Shown piece after piece: positions 7,437 through 16,268 of a stretch of DNA of 36,700 bases. The position numbers and the translations under genes are program-made. The notes beneath the pieces are model-generated. The model was not told where the DNA came from. It was given only the letters and a program-made list of their open reading frames with translations, and searched no databases. Every line of letters begins with the position of its first letter. Position 1 is the first letter of the stretch. Source of the DNA: an uncultured Demequina sp. (lineage in GTDB: Bacteria > Actinomycetota > Actinomycetes > Actinomycetales > Demequinaceae); assembly GCA_937925595.1 (NCBI GenBank), contig CALALQ010000406.1:1-36700 (forward strand). The letters are read 5' to 3'.

Positions 7437-8422
7437 AGCGCCTTCGAGAACTCCTTCACCGGCATGCTCAGCTCGGCCAGCAGGTCCAGGTCCTCCTGCG
7501 GGTCGCGGCCGAGCGTGGTCAGGTAGTTGCCGACGATCACGGCGTTGATGCCGCCGACCATGCCCTGGCGGGCGCCGAGGTCGCCGAGCGTGAGCTCCCG
7601 GCCGCCGGCGAAGCGCAGGATCGTGCGCGGCAGCGCGAGCCGGAAGGCCGCGATCGTCCGCAGCGCGTCCATCGCCGGCACGGGCTCGAAGTCGGCGAAC
7701 GGCGTGCCCGGGCGCGGGTCGAGGAAGTTCAGCGGCACCTCGTTCGGGTCCAGCGCGGCGAACTGCGCGGCCAGCTCGGCGCGCTGCTCGAGCGTCTCGC
7801 CCATGCCGATGATGCCGCCGCAGCACACCTCCATCCCCATCTCGCGGACGAGCTGCAGCGTCTCCCAGCGCTCCTCCCACGTGTGCGTGGTGACGACGTT
7901 GCCGAAGTGGCTGCGGGCCGTCTCGAGGTTGTGGTTGTAGCGGTGCACGCCGAGGTCGCGCAGCTCCTCGCCCTGTTCGCGGGTGAGGATGCCGAGCGAG
8001 CAGGCGACGTGGATGTCGACGTTCTCGTGGATCGCCTTCACGCCCTCGCGGACCTGGGCCATCAGCCGCTCGTCCGGGCCGCGCACGGCGGCCACGATGC
8101 AGAACTCGGTCGCGCCGGTGGCCGCGGTCTGGCGGGCGGCCTCGACCAGGCTGGGGATGTCCAGCCGCACGGCGCGCACGGGCGTCTCGAAACGCCCGGA
8201 CTGGCTGCAGAAGTGGCAGTCCTCCGGGCAGCCGCCGGTCTTGATCGAGACGATGCCCTCGATCTCCACCTCGGGGCCGCAGTGGCGCATGCGGACCTCG
8301 TGGGCGAGCTCGAGCGCGTCGTCCACGCGCTCGTCGGGCAGCCGCAGGACCTCGAGCGTCTGCGCCTCGTCGAGGCCGACGCCCCGCTCCAGGACCTGCT
8401 CGCGGGCGATGTCGAGAATCAT
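7433..8422 (-). CDS. bioB: biotin synthase BioB
   Basis: Radical-SAM enzyme that inserts sulfur into dethiobiotin, the last step of biotin synthesis; 329 aa. The [4Fe-4S]/SAM motif is [10 protein letters not shown]. The residues matching the E. coli auxiliary [2Fe-2S] cluster ligands also seem conserved: Cys in EFCIVAA, Cys in HVACSLG, Cys in EVCCGGIIG (with one extra Cys) and Arg in LRFAGGRE. The ATG at 8422 overlaps the bioD stop (ATGA), which fixes the start. bsaP follows directly and probably assists this enzyme. Confidence 0.96.
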   Translation of the reverse strand: MILDIAREQVLERGVGLDEAQTLEVLRLPDERVDDALELAHEVRMRHCGPEVEIEGIVSIKTGGCPEDCHFCSQSGRFETPVRAVRLDIPSLVEAARQTAATGATEFCIVAAVRGPDERLMAQVREGVKAIHENVDIHVACSLGILTREQGEELRDLGVHRYNHNLETARSHFGNVVTTHTWEERWETLQLVREMGMEVCCGGIIGMGETLEQRAELAAQFAALDPNEVPLNFLDPRPGTPFADFEPVPAMDALRTIAAFRLALPRTILRFAGGRELTLGDLGARQGMVGGINAVIVGNYLTTLGRDPQEDLDLLAELSMPVKEFSKAL

Positions 8423-9006
8423 GCGGGGATCTCCATGGTCGTGAATTCTCCCTCGGGGAGGCGGCCGAGCACGGGGGCGATGGCCGCGAGGTCCTCGAGG
8501 TTGCACTGCGCCGCAAGGTCGGGGTCGCGCGGCCAGGCGCCGACGATGATGCCGAGGCAGCGTAGGTTGCGGCGCTCGATCGCCTCGACGGTCAGCGCCG
8601 TGTGGTTGAGCGTGCCGAGCCCGGCGCGGGCGACGACCACCAGCGGTGCGTCGAGCAGTTGCGCGAGGTCGGCGATCGTGCCGCCCTCGGCGTCGAGCTG
8701 GACGAGCAGCCCGCCGGCGCCCTCGACGATCACGCGCTCGTTGGGGAGCCGCCGCACGAAGTCCGCCACCTCCGCCATCGAGACGGTCGCCAGGCCCGCG
8801 CGGCGGGCCGCGGTCGCCGGCGCGAGCGGCTCGGGGTAGCGGGCGAGCGTGTGCACGTCGGCGCCGCTGAGCTCGCGGACGGTGGCCGCGTCGTCGTCGT
8901 CGCCGGTCTGGGCGGCCTTCACGTAGGCGTCGCCGGGGCGCGCGAGGGCCGCACTGGCCCACGTCTTGCCGACCCCGGTGTCCGTCCCGGTCACGACGAG
9001 CCTCAT
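8419..9006 (-). CDS. bioD: dethiobiotin synthetase BioD
   Basis: ATP-dependent carboxylase that closes the ureido ring of 7,8-diaminononanoate to give dethiobiotin; 195 aa. The N-terminus [11 protein letters not shown] is the family P-loop. VKAAQTG carries the conserved substrate lysine region, and [10 protein letters not shown] is the second nucleotide-binding signature. The chain is slightly shorter than E. coli BioD (about 225 aa). The ATG at 9006 overlaps the bioA stop (ATGA), which rules out the longer upstream reading. Confidence 0.95.
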   Translation of the reverse strand: MRLVVTGTDTGVGKTWASAALARPGDAYVKAAQTGDDDDAATVRELSGADVHTLARYPEPLAPATAARRAGLATVSMAEVADFVRRLPNERVIVEGAGGLLVQLDAEGGTIADLAQLLDAPLVVVARAGLGTLNHTALTVEAIERRNLRCLGIIVGAWPRDPDLAAQCNLEDLAAIAPVLGRLPEGEFTTMEIPA

Positions 9007-10217
9007 CCGGCCGCCGCTCCCGCGATGGCTGCCCGGCAGATGCGTGCGATGTCCTCGTCGTCGGTCACGTACGGGGGCATCGTGTACACGAGGTCGCGGA
9101 ACGGCCGCAGCCACACGCCGTGCTCGACCGCCGCCCGGGTGGCGGCGACCCCGTCGATCGGGTGGTCGAGCTGGATCACGCCGATCGCGCCCTTCACGCG
9201 CACGTCGGCCACGCCGTCGACCTCCGCCGCATCCGCCAGTCCTTCACGGAGCCCGGCCTCGATCCGCGCGACGTCGTCCGCCCACGTGCCGTCCTCGAGC
9301 AGCCCGGTGGAGGCGAGCGCGGCGGAGACCGCGAGCGGGTTGGCCATGAACGTGGGGCCGTGCATCAGCGGCCCGTCGATGCGCTCCGCCAGCTCCTTTC
9401 GGCACAGCGTCGCGGCGAGCGTCATGTAGCCGCCGGTGAGCGCCTTGCCCAGGCACAGCACGTCCGCGAGCTCGGCGGCGGCGAACAGCGTGCCCGTGCG
9501 CCCGAAGCCGGTCGCGATCTCGTCGAGGATCAGCGGGACGCCGTGCTCGTCGCAGAGGTCGCGCAGCAGCTGGACGCACTCGCGCGGGTGGAAGCGCATG
9601 CCGCCCGCGCCCTGCACGATCGGCTCCACGATCACGCCGGCGAGCTCGTGCGCGGCGAACAGCTCGCGGACGCGCTGCTCCCACTCGGGCGTCCATTCCG
9701 GCAGCGGCGCGAACACGTGCTCGGCCAACGAGCCCTGCCACATCGCGTGCATCCCGCCTTCGGGGTCGCAGACGGCCATCGCGCCGAACGTGTCGCCGTG
9801 GTAGCCGCCGCGCCAGGTGAGCAGCCGCCGCCGTTCCCCGTGCCAGGACTGCAGCACGAGCTTGATCGCGACCTCGACCGAGACGCTGCCCGAGTCGGCG
9901 AAGAACACGTGGTCGAGCCCGGTCCAGTCCGTCAGGCGCTGCGCGAGCCGGATCGCGGGCTCGTGCGTGAGCCCGCCGAACATCACGTGCGCCATCCGGC
10001 CGAGCTGGTCCGTGACCGCGGCGTCGATCACGGGGTGCCGGTAGCCGTGGATCGCGCACCACCACGAGGCCATGCCGTCCACCAGCTCGCGGCCGTCGGC
10101 GAGCTGGAGCCGCACGCCCTGGGCGGAGACCACCGGCAGCGGGGGTGCCGCAGCCGGCATCGGCCCGTACGGGTGCCAGATGCGGGTTCGGTCCAGCTCG
10201 AGCAGCTCGGCGTTCAC
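9003..10217 (-). CDS. bioA: adenosylmethionine-8-amino-7-oxononanoate aminotransferase BioA
   Basis: PLP-dependent class III aminotransferase that converts 8-amino-7-oxononanoate to 7,8-diaminononanoate with SAM as amino donor; 404 aa. Motifs: IWHPYGPM near the N-terminus, [11 protein letters not shown] and [15 protein letters not shown] (typical of BioA), [12 protein letters not shown] with the PLP Asp, and the Schiff-base lysine in [11 protein letters not shown]. The GTG at 10217 is chosen because it sits directly before the family N-terminus and 11 nt after the metallophosphoesterase stop. It is first of the bio genes in the order A-D-B-bsaP-F. Confidence 0.95.
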   Translation of the reverse strand: MNAELLELDRTRIWHPYGPMPAAAPPLPVVSAQGVRLQLADGRELVDGMASWWCAIHGYRHPVIDAAVTDQLGRMAHVMFGGLTHEPAIRLAQRLTDWTGLDHVFFADSGSVSVEVAIKLVLQSWHGERRRLLTWRGGYHGDTFGAMAVCDPEGGMHAMWQGSLAEHVFAPLPEWTPEWEQRVRELFAAHELAGVIVEPIVQGAGGMRFHPRECVQLLRDLCDEHGVPLILDEIATGFGRTGTLFAAAELADVLCLGKALTGGYMTLAATLCRKELAERIDGPLMHGPTFMANPLAVSAALASTGLLEDGTWADDVARIEAGLREGLADAAEVDGVADVRVKGAIGVIQLDHPIDGVAATRAAVEHGVWLRPFRDLVYTMPPYVTDDEDIARICRAAIAGAAAG

Positions 10218-10228
10218 GCCGCCCGACC

Positions 10229-11761
10229 CTAGCGAGTCGTCTGTGGCTCCAGGATCTCCCGCCGGGCGGATGAGTTGCCCGTGCCCGGGTCGATCGAGAT
10301 GAGGTCCGCGGCCAGCGGCTGGAACGACGGCTTGGTCGTGAACACGAAGCGCGCGAGGCTCAGCGCCGTGTTCTCGGCCAGGTTGCCCGTGCCGCCGGCG
10401 CCGATCGAGCCGCCGTTGATCATCGTCACGCCCGAGCGCGTGTAGAAGTCGGTCCGGTGCGTGTGGCCGACGAGGAACACGAGCGGGCGCTCCGGCGGGG
10501 CGTCCTCGAGCACCTTCAGCGCGGTGCTCAGCAGGCCCGGCTGGTGGACCATCACCACGTCCACCTTGCCGATCAGCGGGCGCAGCCACTGCGTGAACGT
10601 CTCCACCATCCCGGGCTGGGGGTTGTTGTCGTAGCGGTCGCGGAACGACTCGGCGCTCAGGCGCTCGAACGGGTCGTCGTAGCCCGCGACCCGCAGGCCC
10701 GCGATCTTGTTGATGATCGGCCCGCGGGAGCCGTCGGGCATCAGCCGCCCGCGGCGCGTGAGCACGATCGCGCCCTCCTTGGCCAGTTCCCGGCTGAGGT
10801 AGTCGGAATCGTGGTTGCCGGAGACGAACACGAACGGCTTGCCCGCGTGCGCGACCCGGCGCACCAGCCGCGTCTCCAGCGGGGAGCCGCGGTCGGTCAA
10901 GTCGCCGACGAAGAACAGCGGCCCGCCGCGCGCCGCCCGTTCGAGCACGCTCAGCGCGACCGTGTTGTTGTGCAGGTCGGAGGCGACCGTGATCGTCGGC
11001 TGGCCCTCGAGCCGCTGGCGGCGCCCGGGGTCCACGACGAGCCGCGCGAGGCCGACGAGCTGGGCGTCCAGCTCCTGGTTGAGGGCGCCCGGCGTGCGCT
11101 GCGCGGCCTCGACGGCCTCCAGCGCGCGCGGGATGTCCGGCCCGTGGGCGTAGTACTGCGGGTTGGAGATCTCGCCCCGGGGCGGGATCAGCACGACCAT
11201 GGCGACGCCGATCCCGACCGCGGTCACCACGCTCGCGCTCGAGGTCCAGCGCAGGCGCGGGACGCGGCTGCGGATCGCGAACGCCGTCAGCAGGCCGAGC
11301 GCCGCGCCCGCGGCCACGCTGAGCGCGATCAGCCGGATCAGGAAGTCGCGCAGCGCCCGTTCGGCCTCGATCCGGACCTTGTCGATGTCCAGCGACTGGC
11401 CCTGGGCGAGGCCGGTTGCGACACCCCGGTTGACGGTCTGCAGGTCCACGCGCAGGCGGATCGGCGCGCGGATCGCCTCGAAGCGCGCGCCCCAGTCCAC
11501 GAGCGGGACGTACACGTCGAGCGCACCCCGGTGCCCGGGGGACATCGAGAGGCGGATCTCGCCCACCGACAGCGTCGCGCTCTGGTGGTAGGCCACGAGC
11601 GCCAGGTAGGAGCCGCCGCACGTCGCCAGCATCACGAGCACGAGCGACAGCGCGCGCCGGAAGCACGTGATCAGGCGGCTCTTGACGTCCCGCCGCGCCC
11701 ACCGGGGCGGAGGTCCGTCGTCTGGTGCGTGATGTTGCGGCCGGTCGGCAACGCTCGCCAT
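10229..11761 (-). CDS. membrane-anchored calcineurin-like metallophosphoesterase
   Basis: 510 aa. N-terminal cytoplasmic tail, a TM helix at about residues 35-57, a periplasmic-type region, then two further TM helices at about 143-165 and 178-197. A calcineurin-like phosphoesterase domain follows from about residue 255. Metal-binding motifs are [26 protein letters not shown] and VGHTHRTDF, the complete D-x-H/GD/GNHD/H/GHxH set. Substrate unknown; YkuE-like or nucleotide phosphatases are relatives. The GGAGG before the ATG at 11761 is only 1 nt away, so the true start may differ. It lies 22 nt after the GNAT gene and 11 nt before bioA, so it is probably in the same transcript, with no obvious link to biotin. 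Confidence 0.88.
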   Translation of the reverse strand: MASVADRPQHHAPDDGPPPRWARRDVKSRLITCFRRALSLVLVMLATCGGSYLALVAYHQSATLSVGEIRLSMSPGHRGALDVYVPLVDWGARFEAIRAPIRLRVDLQTVNRGVATGLAQGQSLDIDKVRIEAERALRDFLIRLIALSVAAGAALGLLTAFAIRSRVPRLRWTSSASVVTAVGIGVAMVVLIPPRGEISNPQYYAHGPDIPRALEAVEAAQRTPGALNQELDAQLVGLARLVVDPGRRQRLEGQPTITVASDLHNNTVALSVLERAARGGPLFFVGDLTDRGSPLETRLVRRVAHAGKPFVFVSGNHDSDYLSRELAKEGAIVLTRRGRLMPDGSRGPIINKIAGLRVAGYDDPFERLSAESFRDRYDNNPQPGMVETFTQWLRPLIGKVDVVMVHQPGLLSTALKVLEDAPPERPLVFLVGHTHRTDFYTRSGVTMINGGSIGAGGTGNLAENTALSLARFVFTTKPSFQPLAADLISIDPGTGNSSARREILEPQTTR

Positions 11762-11783
11762 TCCTCCAGTCCAACGTAGGAGG

Positions 11784-12539
11784 TCAGCGGCGGCGTTCCC
11801 ACAATTCCATCGGACAGAGGCGTTTGAGACCCAGTTGTTGGTACAGGCGTTCGCCCAGCTCGGTGGCCTGGAGCGTGATCGTGGTCAGGTGGTGGCGTTG
11901 CGCGTCGGCCAGCGCGCTGCGCATGACCTGGGTGGCGAGGCCGTGCCGGCGCGCCTTGGGGACCGTGGCCACGAACGAGATCCCGCAGTCCTGCCCGTGG
12001 TGCAGGGCGAGCGCGACCGCGGCGGGGGCGCCGTTGAGGTCGGCGCGGTAGCCGCGCAGCGTGCCCTCCTCGAGCGTGCTGAGCGTGCGCTCGAGGCGGC
12101 TGTCGACGTTCCCGTAGGCGAGGTCGTTGACGCGGCCGACGACGAGCAGGTCGGCGTTCGGACGCGGGTCGGCGGTCGTCAGGTCGATCTTGAGGTCCGC
12201 GAGCGCCGCCCCCATGCCGGGGGAGGCGGACGCGACGGCCATGCCCGACTGGCGCAGCTCGGCGGTCACGGCGCGGGCGCTGCCGTCGACCCACACCGCC
12301 CAGCGGCGCACGCCCGCGTCGCCGTACAGGACCTCCAGCTCGTCCAGATAGCGCAGCGCGGAGGCGGGGTCGAGCGCCACGGCGGCGTTCAGCGCCGGTG
12401 AGTCGGGGGTGCTCGGCACGACGCTGGCCATCAGCCCGTCGCGCTCGATCACGAAGCCCTGTTTCGCGCTGCCGCCGAGCAGCGTCTGCAGCGAGGCAAA
12501 GCCTTCCCAGAGGCGGCGTTTGAGCTCCGCGTCGTCCAT
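11784..12539 (-). CDS. GNAT-family N-acetyltransferase
   Basis: 251 aa starting at ATG 12539. The C-terminal half has the acetyl-CoA-binding signature FVATVPKARRHGLATQVM, matching the V-x-x-x-x-R-x-x-G-x-A pattern, followed by QATELGERLYQQLGLK, the usual GNAT beta4-alpha4-beta5 end. The N-terminal 110 residues are a separate, diverged region without recognisable acetyl-CoA motifs. The architecture resembles tandem or pseudo-dimeric GNAT proteins of actinobacteria. Substrate unknown. It leads the minus-strand run that continues into the metallophosphoesterase and biotin genes. Confidence 0.87.
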   Translation of the reverse strand: MDDAELKRRLWEGFASLQTLLGGSAKQGFVIERDGLMASVVPSTPDSPALNAAVALDPASALRYLDELEVLYGDAGVRRWAVWVDGSARAVTAELRQSGMAVASASPGMGAALADLKIDLTTADPRPNADLLVVGRVNDLAYGNVDSRLERTLSTLEEGTLRGYRADLNGAPAAVALALHHGQDCGISFVATVPKARRHGLATQVMRSALADAQRHHLTTITLQATELGERLYQQLGLKRLCPMELWERRR

Positions 12540-12564
12540 TGCCGCGGGACCCTAGCGGCGGAGC

Positions 12565-12581
12565 CGAGCCCAGGGGGCTCG
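12565..12581. repeat. 7-bp perfect inverted repeat upstream of the GNAT gene
   Basis: CGAGCCC and GGGCTCG separated by AGG, 26-42 bp upstream of the GNAT ATG. It could be a leader hairpin or an operator; there is no T-tract, so it is not a clear terminator. Confidence 0.3.
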
Positions 12582-12606
12582 ACTCGCGCTGCAGGGAGGA
12601 TTCGGT

Positions 12607-12753
12607 CTAGAAGATGAGTGCGCTCAGCTGGTCAGGCTGCGCGCTGGGTGCGAGCTTGGCTGCGCTGCCAAGTCCGCGCGCGTCGACCGTCGGTTGGAGC
12701 GCATTGACGGCCGCGGCGTGGCTGTTGAGCGGGGAGGAGGATCGCTTCAGCAC
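12607..12753 (-). pseudogene. possible 3' remnant of a minus-strand gene
   Basis: The 309-bp gap between the GNAT and dehydratase genes is not featureless. A minus-strand frame ending at TAG 12607-12609 reads 48 residues from a GTG at 12753. It ends in PSAQPDQLSALIF and its third codon positions are mostly G/C, as in real genes here. Upstream of 12753 the frame stays open towards 12830 but degenerates and then runs antisense to the dehydratase gene. No start with a ribosome binding site and no family was recognised. It may be the tail of a decayed gene, a small unknown gene, or chance. Confidence 0.25.
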
Positions 12754-12848
12754 GCTGCGTAGCTTGGAGCAGCGGCGGGCCGGTTTCGGGAGCGCTGGCC
12801 TGAGTCTTGCGGTGTGGCTAGCCGGACGTGGTGGTAGGGGCTGGCAAC

Positions 12849-14501
12849 ATGCGGGCGGTGGGCAGCCCCCTGCGCAGCCATCGCTGGTTCGGTGTGGACG
12901 ACCTGCGGTCGTTCGGTCACCGGTCGCGGACGCTGCAGATGGGCTTCGACCGCGAGGACTTCCGCGGCAAGCCCGTGATCGCGGTGGTGAACACGTGGAG
13001 CGAGATCAATCCGTGTCACACGCACCTGCGGGATCGGGCCGAATCGGTCAAGCGCGGTGTCTGGCAGGCGGGCGGGTTCCCGCTCGAGGTGCCCGCCCTG
13101 TCGTTGAGCGAGCCGTTCATGAAGCCGTCGACGATGCTGTATCGGAACCTGCTGGCGATGGAGACCGAGGAGCTGCTGCGGTCGTATCCGTTCGACGGCG
13201 CCGTGCTGCTGGGCGGGTGCGACAAGACGACGCCCGGGTTGGTGATGGGCGCGTTGTCGGCCGGGTTGCCGTTCATCTTCGTTCCCGCCGGGCCGATGCT
13301 GCGCGCGTCCTGGCGTGGGCGGACGTTGGGGTCGGGGTCGGACGTGTGGAAGTACTGGGACGAGTTGCGGGCCGGGGAGATCGGGGAGGACGACTGGCAC
13401 GCGGCCGAGGAGCGGATCGCGTCGTCGGCCGGGCACTGCATGACGATGGGCACCGCCTCGACGATGACGTCGGCGGTCGAGGCGCTGGGGTTGACCTTGC
13501 CGGGCGCGGCGTCGATTCCCGCGGCCGACAGCGACCATCCGCGGATGGCCGTGGCGTCGGGGCGGAGGATCGTCTCGCTGCCTCCGGTGTCGCTCTCGTC
13601 TTCGGACTTCGACCGTGCGATCCGCGTGGTGCTCGCGCTCGGCGGCTCGACCAACGCGGTCATCCACCTGATCGCGATGGCCGGCCGTGCCGGGGTTGAG
13701 TTGTCGCTGGCGCGCTTCGACGAGCTCTCGCGTGAGGTCCCGGTGCTGGCTGATCTGCGGCCCAGCGGGAAGTACCTGATGCAGGACTTCTTCGAGGCCG
13801 GTGGCCTCCGGGGCCTGATGTCCCGCCTCGGGTTGGGTGACGACGCGCCGGTGTTCGACGACGACGTGATCCGGCCGCTGTCCGATCCGGTCAGTGCCGA
13901 GGGCGGCCTGGCGATCCTGCGCGGTTCGCTGGCGCCGGACGGCGCGGTGATCAAGAGCTCCGCCGCGTCTGCGGCGCTGCTTCGGCATGTCGGGCCGGCG
14001 GTCGTGTTCGAGGACTACGACGACATGCGCGCGCGCATCGACGATCCCGAGCTGGACGTGACGCCCGACTCCGCGTTGGTGTTGCGCAACTCCGGGCCGC
14101 TGGGCGGTCCGGGCATGCCGGAGTGGGGCATGCTCCCGATTCCGAAGAAGCTGTTGCGTGCGGGCGTGCGCGACATGGTGCGGATCAGCGACGCCCGCAT
14201 GTCCGGCACCGCCTACGGTACGTGCGTGCTGCACGTCTCTCCCGAGTCCTTCGTCGGCGGTCCGTTGGCCCTGGTGCAGACGGGCGATCTGATCGAGCTC
14301 GACGTCGAGGCCCGCCGCCTCGAGCTGCGCGTCCCGCAAGAAGAGCGCGCCGCGCGCCGTTCTCTGTGGGTGCCCCGGGAGTTCCCCGCCACGCGCGGCT
14401 ACCAGGAGCTCTACGCCCGGCACGTCACCCAGGCCCACCAGGGCTGTGACTTCGACTTCCTCCACGGCGCCGGCGGCGTCCCCGAACCAGCCATCCATTG
14501 A
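12849..14501 (+). CDS. IlvD/Edd-family sugar-acid (pentonate-type) dehydratase
   Basis: Fe-S dehydratase that removes water from a 2,3-dihydroxy acid to give a 2-keto-3-deoxy acid; 550 aa. Predicted [2Fe-2S] ligands are C56 (NPCHTH), C124 (GGCDKTTPG) and C197 (GHCMTMGTASTM). Their 68- and 73-residue spacing equals that of Cys59/127/200 in Rhizobium L-arabinonate dehydratase. LGGSTNAVIHL, DARMSGTAYGT and KPSTMLYRNL also fit the sugar-acid branch rather than true IlvD. The exact substrate (arabonate, xylonate, gluconate or other) is not readable. I prefer ATG 12849, 8 nt after AGGGG; GTG 12828 is the longer option. Its TGA overlaps the next ATG (TGATG). Confidence 0.88.
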   Translation: MRAVGSPLRSHRWFGVDDLRSFGHRSRTLQMGFDREDFRGKPVIAVVNTWSEINPCHTHLRDRAESVKRGVWQAGGFPLEVPALSLSEPFMKPSTMLYRNLLAMETEELLRSYPFDGAVLLGGCDKTTPGLVMGALSAGLPFIFVPAGPMLRASWRGRTLGSGSDVWKYWDELRAGEIGEDDWHAAEERIASSAGHCMTMGTASTMTSAVEALGLTLPGAASIPAADSDHPRMAVASGRRIVSLPPVSLSSSDFDRAIRVVLALGGSTNAVIHLIAMAGRAGVELSLARFDELSREVPVLADLRPSGKYLMQDFFEAGGLRGLMSRLGLGDDAPVFDDDVIRPLSDPVSAEGGLAILRGSLAPDGAVIKSSAASAALLRHVGPAVVFEDYDDMRARIDDPELDVTPDSALVLRNSGPLGGPGMPEWGMLPIPKKLLRAGVRDMVRISDARMSGTAYGTCVLHVSPESFVGGPLALVQTGDLIELDVEARRLELRVPQEERAARRSLWVPREFPATRGYQELYARHVTQAHQGCDFDFLHGAGGVPEPAIH

Positions 14502-15712
14502 TGAACGACATTTCGCAGGGCCCCTGGGACGTCATCGTCGTCGGGGCGGGCATCCTCGGCCTGGCCACCGCGCGTGAGTGGATGTTGCGCTCCCCCGACG
14601 CACGTGTGCTGGTGCTCGAGCGCGAAGCCGACATCGCCCAGCACCAGACCGGCCACAACTCCGGCGTCATCCACGCCGGCATCTACTACAAGCCCGGGTC
14701 GCTGAAGGCGCGGCTGTGCGCCGAGGGCCGCGACGCGATGTACCGGTTCTGCGACGAGCACGGGGTCGCCTACGAGAAGTGCGGCAAGCTCATCATCGCT
14801 CTCAACCCCTCGGAATTGCCGGCCCTCGATGAGCTGGAGCGCCGCGGGATCTCGAACGGCGTCCCCGGCCTGCGCCGCCTGTCGGGAGGCGAGATCGCGG
14901 AGATCGAACCCCACGCCGTCGGCGTCGCCGCCCTGCACTCGCCCGAGACCGGCATCATCGACTTCGCCGCCGTCGCCCGGGTGCTCGCCGACGATCTTCG
15001 CGCGCGGGGCGCCGTGATCGCCTGCGGCGTCTCGGTGCGCTCGATCATGCGGCACGGCTCGACCACGATCGTCGACACCTCGGGCGGCGCGATCCCGACG
15101 GCGCGCGCCGTCGCTTGCGCCGGCCTCTGGTCCGACCGCCTCGCCCAGCGCAGCGGCGACGACGAGAACCCGCGGATCGTCCCGTTTCGTGGCGGCTACG
15201 CCAAGCTCAAGCCCGAAGCCCGGTACCTGGTGCGGTCCCTGATCTACCCGGTCCCGGACCCGTCGTTGCCCTTCCTCGGCGTCCACCTGACCAAGACGAT
15301 CTCGGGCGACATCTGGCTCGGCCCGACCGCCCTGCTCGCCCCGTCCCGCACGGCGTACTCGCTGCGCTCGATCAACCGCTTCGACATCGGCGCGACGCTG
15401 AGCTGGCCCGGCACCTGGAAGATGGCGAAGCGCTTCTGGCGCACGGGCCTGACCGAGATGCACTTCGCGGCCCGCCGCAGCGCCTTCGTCGAGGCCTGCG
15501 CCGCCTACGTCCCCGAGCTTCGGCCCGAACACGTCGAGCCCGGCCCGGCCGGCATCCGCGCCCAGGCCGTCGACCGCTCCGGCGCCCTCCTCGACGACTT
15601 CGCCTTCGGCACCGCGCCCGGCGTCGTCCACGTCCGCAACGCCCCGTCCCCGGCCGCCACGTCCTCCCTGGCGATCGCGAAAATGATCGCGGACCGTCTG
15701 GACGCCGCCTAG
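14501..15712 (+). CDS. lhgO: L-2-hydroxyglutarate oxidase-type FAD oxidoreductase (LhgO-like)
   Basis: 403-aa FAD-dependent oxidoreductase of the DAO fold. The N-terminal dinucleotide-binding motif is VVGAGILGLATA. LhgO family signatures are HQTGHNSGVIHAGIYYKPGS, the FAD-contacting RGGYAKL, DPSLPFLGVHLTK, the GPAGIRAQAV region and the C-terminal VRNAPSPAATSSLAIA. LhgO oxidises L-2-hydroxyglutarate to 2-oxoglutarate at the membrane and passes electrons to the respiratory chain. It starts at the ATG overlapping the dehydratase stop by 1 nt, with no ribosome binding site of its own, so translation is coupled. The pairing hints that its true substrate may be a hydroxy acid related to the dehydratase pathway. 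Confidence 0.9.
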   Translation: MNDISQGPWDVIVVGAGILGLATAREWMLRSPDARVLVLEREADIAQHQTGHNSGVIHAGIYYKPGSLKARLCAEGRDAMYRFCDEHGVAYEKCGKLIIALNPSELPALDELERRGISNGVPGLRRLSGGEIAEIEPHAVGVAALHSPETGIIDFAAVARVLADDLRARGAVIACGVSVRSIMRHGSTTIVDTSGGAIPTARAVACAGLWSDRLAQRSGDDENPRIVPFRGGYAKLKPEARYLVRSLIYPVPDPSLPFLGVHLTKTISGDIWLGPTALLAPSRTAYSLRSINRFDIGATLSWPGTWKMAKRFWRTGLTEMHFAARRSAFVEACAAYVPELRPEHVEPGPAGIRAQAVDRSGALLDDFAFGTAPGVVHVRNAPSPAATSSLAIAKMIADRLDAA

Positions 15713-15732
15713 TCGCTACCCTAAGCGCGCAC

Positions 15733-15806
<74 letters not shown>

Positions 15807-15892
15807 TGTTCTCGTAGGCCGCGCCACTGCGCGGATTCTGAAGGACCCGCAGGCTGCGCGCCTGCCGCCCGAGGGCCCGGCGAAACGGCCCT

Positions 15893-15915
15893 ATGGAAAC
15901 GATCTGGAAACTTCG
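15893..15915 (+). repeat. candidate integrase arm-type site, left arm
   Basis: ATGGAAAC, 4 nt, then TGGAAACTTCG: two TGGAAAC copies with an 11-bp period, 87 bp inside attL. An almost identical pair lies near attR at 24681-24704. Paired short repeats at both ends are expected of arm-binding sites for a lambda-type tyrosine integrase. Confidence 0.5.
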
Positions 15916-16268
15916 GGCGCTCCCGAGCGGCGTTGTGCGCCTCGTGATCGCGACTCGTGCCCGTCCTTGCCGTTGCCGATCGTCCCGGCACGCGAGGGCA
16001 GGACACAGCCCGTATCTGTCGTTCGCCCAGGTAGGCGTCGCCTCCACGACCGCGAGGAGCTGCGGCTGGCGCGCCTCGCGACCTCGCTCCCCCTCGGTGC
16101 CCGCTGTTGACGTTGGCCGGCGCCCCGGCTCCCCGTGGTGAGACCCTCCCGTGCGAGTCGCGCCCTGGTGTTGGTCGGCGAGCACGGCGAGCGAAGCGAG
16201 CCGCGCGCAGCCGGCCGGCGGCCGAAGGCCGCCCTTGAGTTCGTAGAGAAGATCGTCACCCTGAAGTT
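15916..16268. other. left-end non-coding region of the element, with GC-rich hairpins
   Basis: About 350 bp without a convincing gene. It contains a perfect 7-bp hairpin, GGCGGCC-GAA-GGCCGCC (16217-16233), and just before it GGCGAGCGAAGCGAGCC-like GCGAGC repeats (about 16176-16202). No T-tract follows, so it is not a clear terminator. Possible roles are attP arm, replication or transfer origin structures, or a boundary hairpin. No direct evidence separates these. Confidence 0.4.

Noticed and set aside
12849..14501. True dihydroxy-acid dehydratase (ilvD) of branched-chain amino acid synthesis
   Set aside because: GGCDKTTPG, KPSTMLYRNL and the 68/73 Cys spacing fit the sugar-acid dehydratase branch, and no other ilv genes are nearby.
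16217..16233. Intrinsic terminator at the left end of the element
   Set aside because: Good 7-bp stem but no T-tract and no gene ending just before it; recorded only as a hairpin within the non-coding arm.
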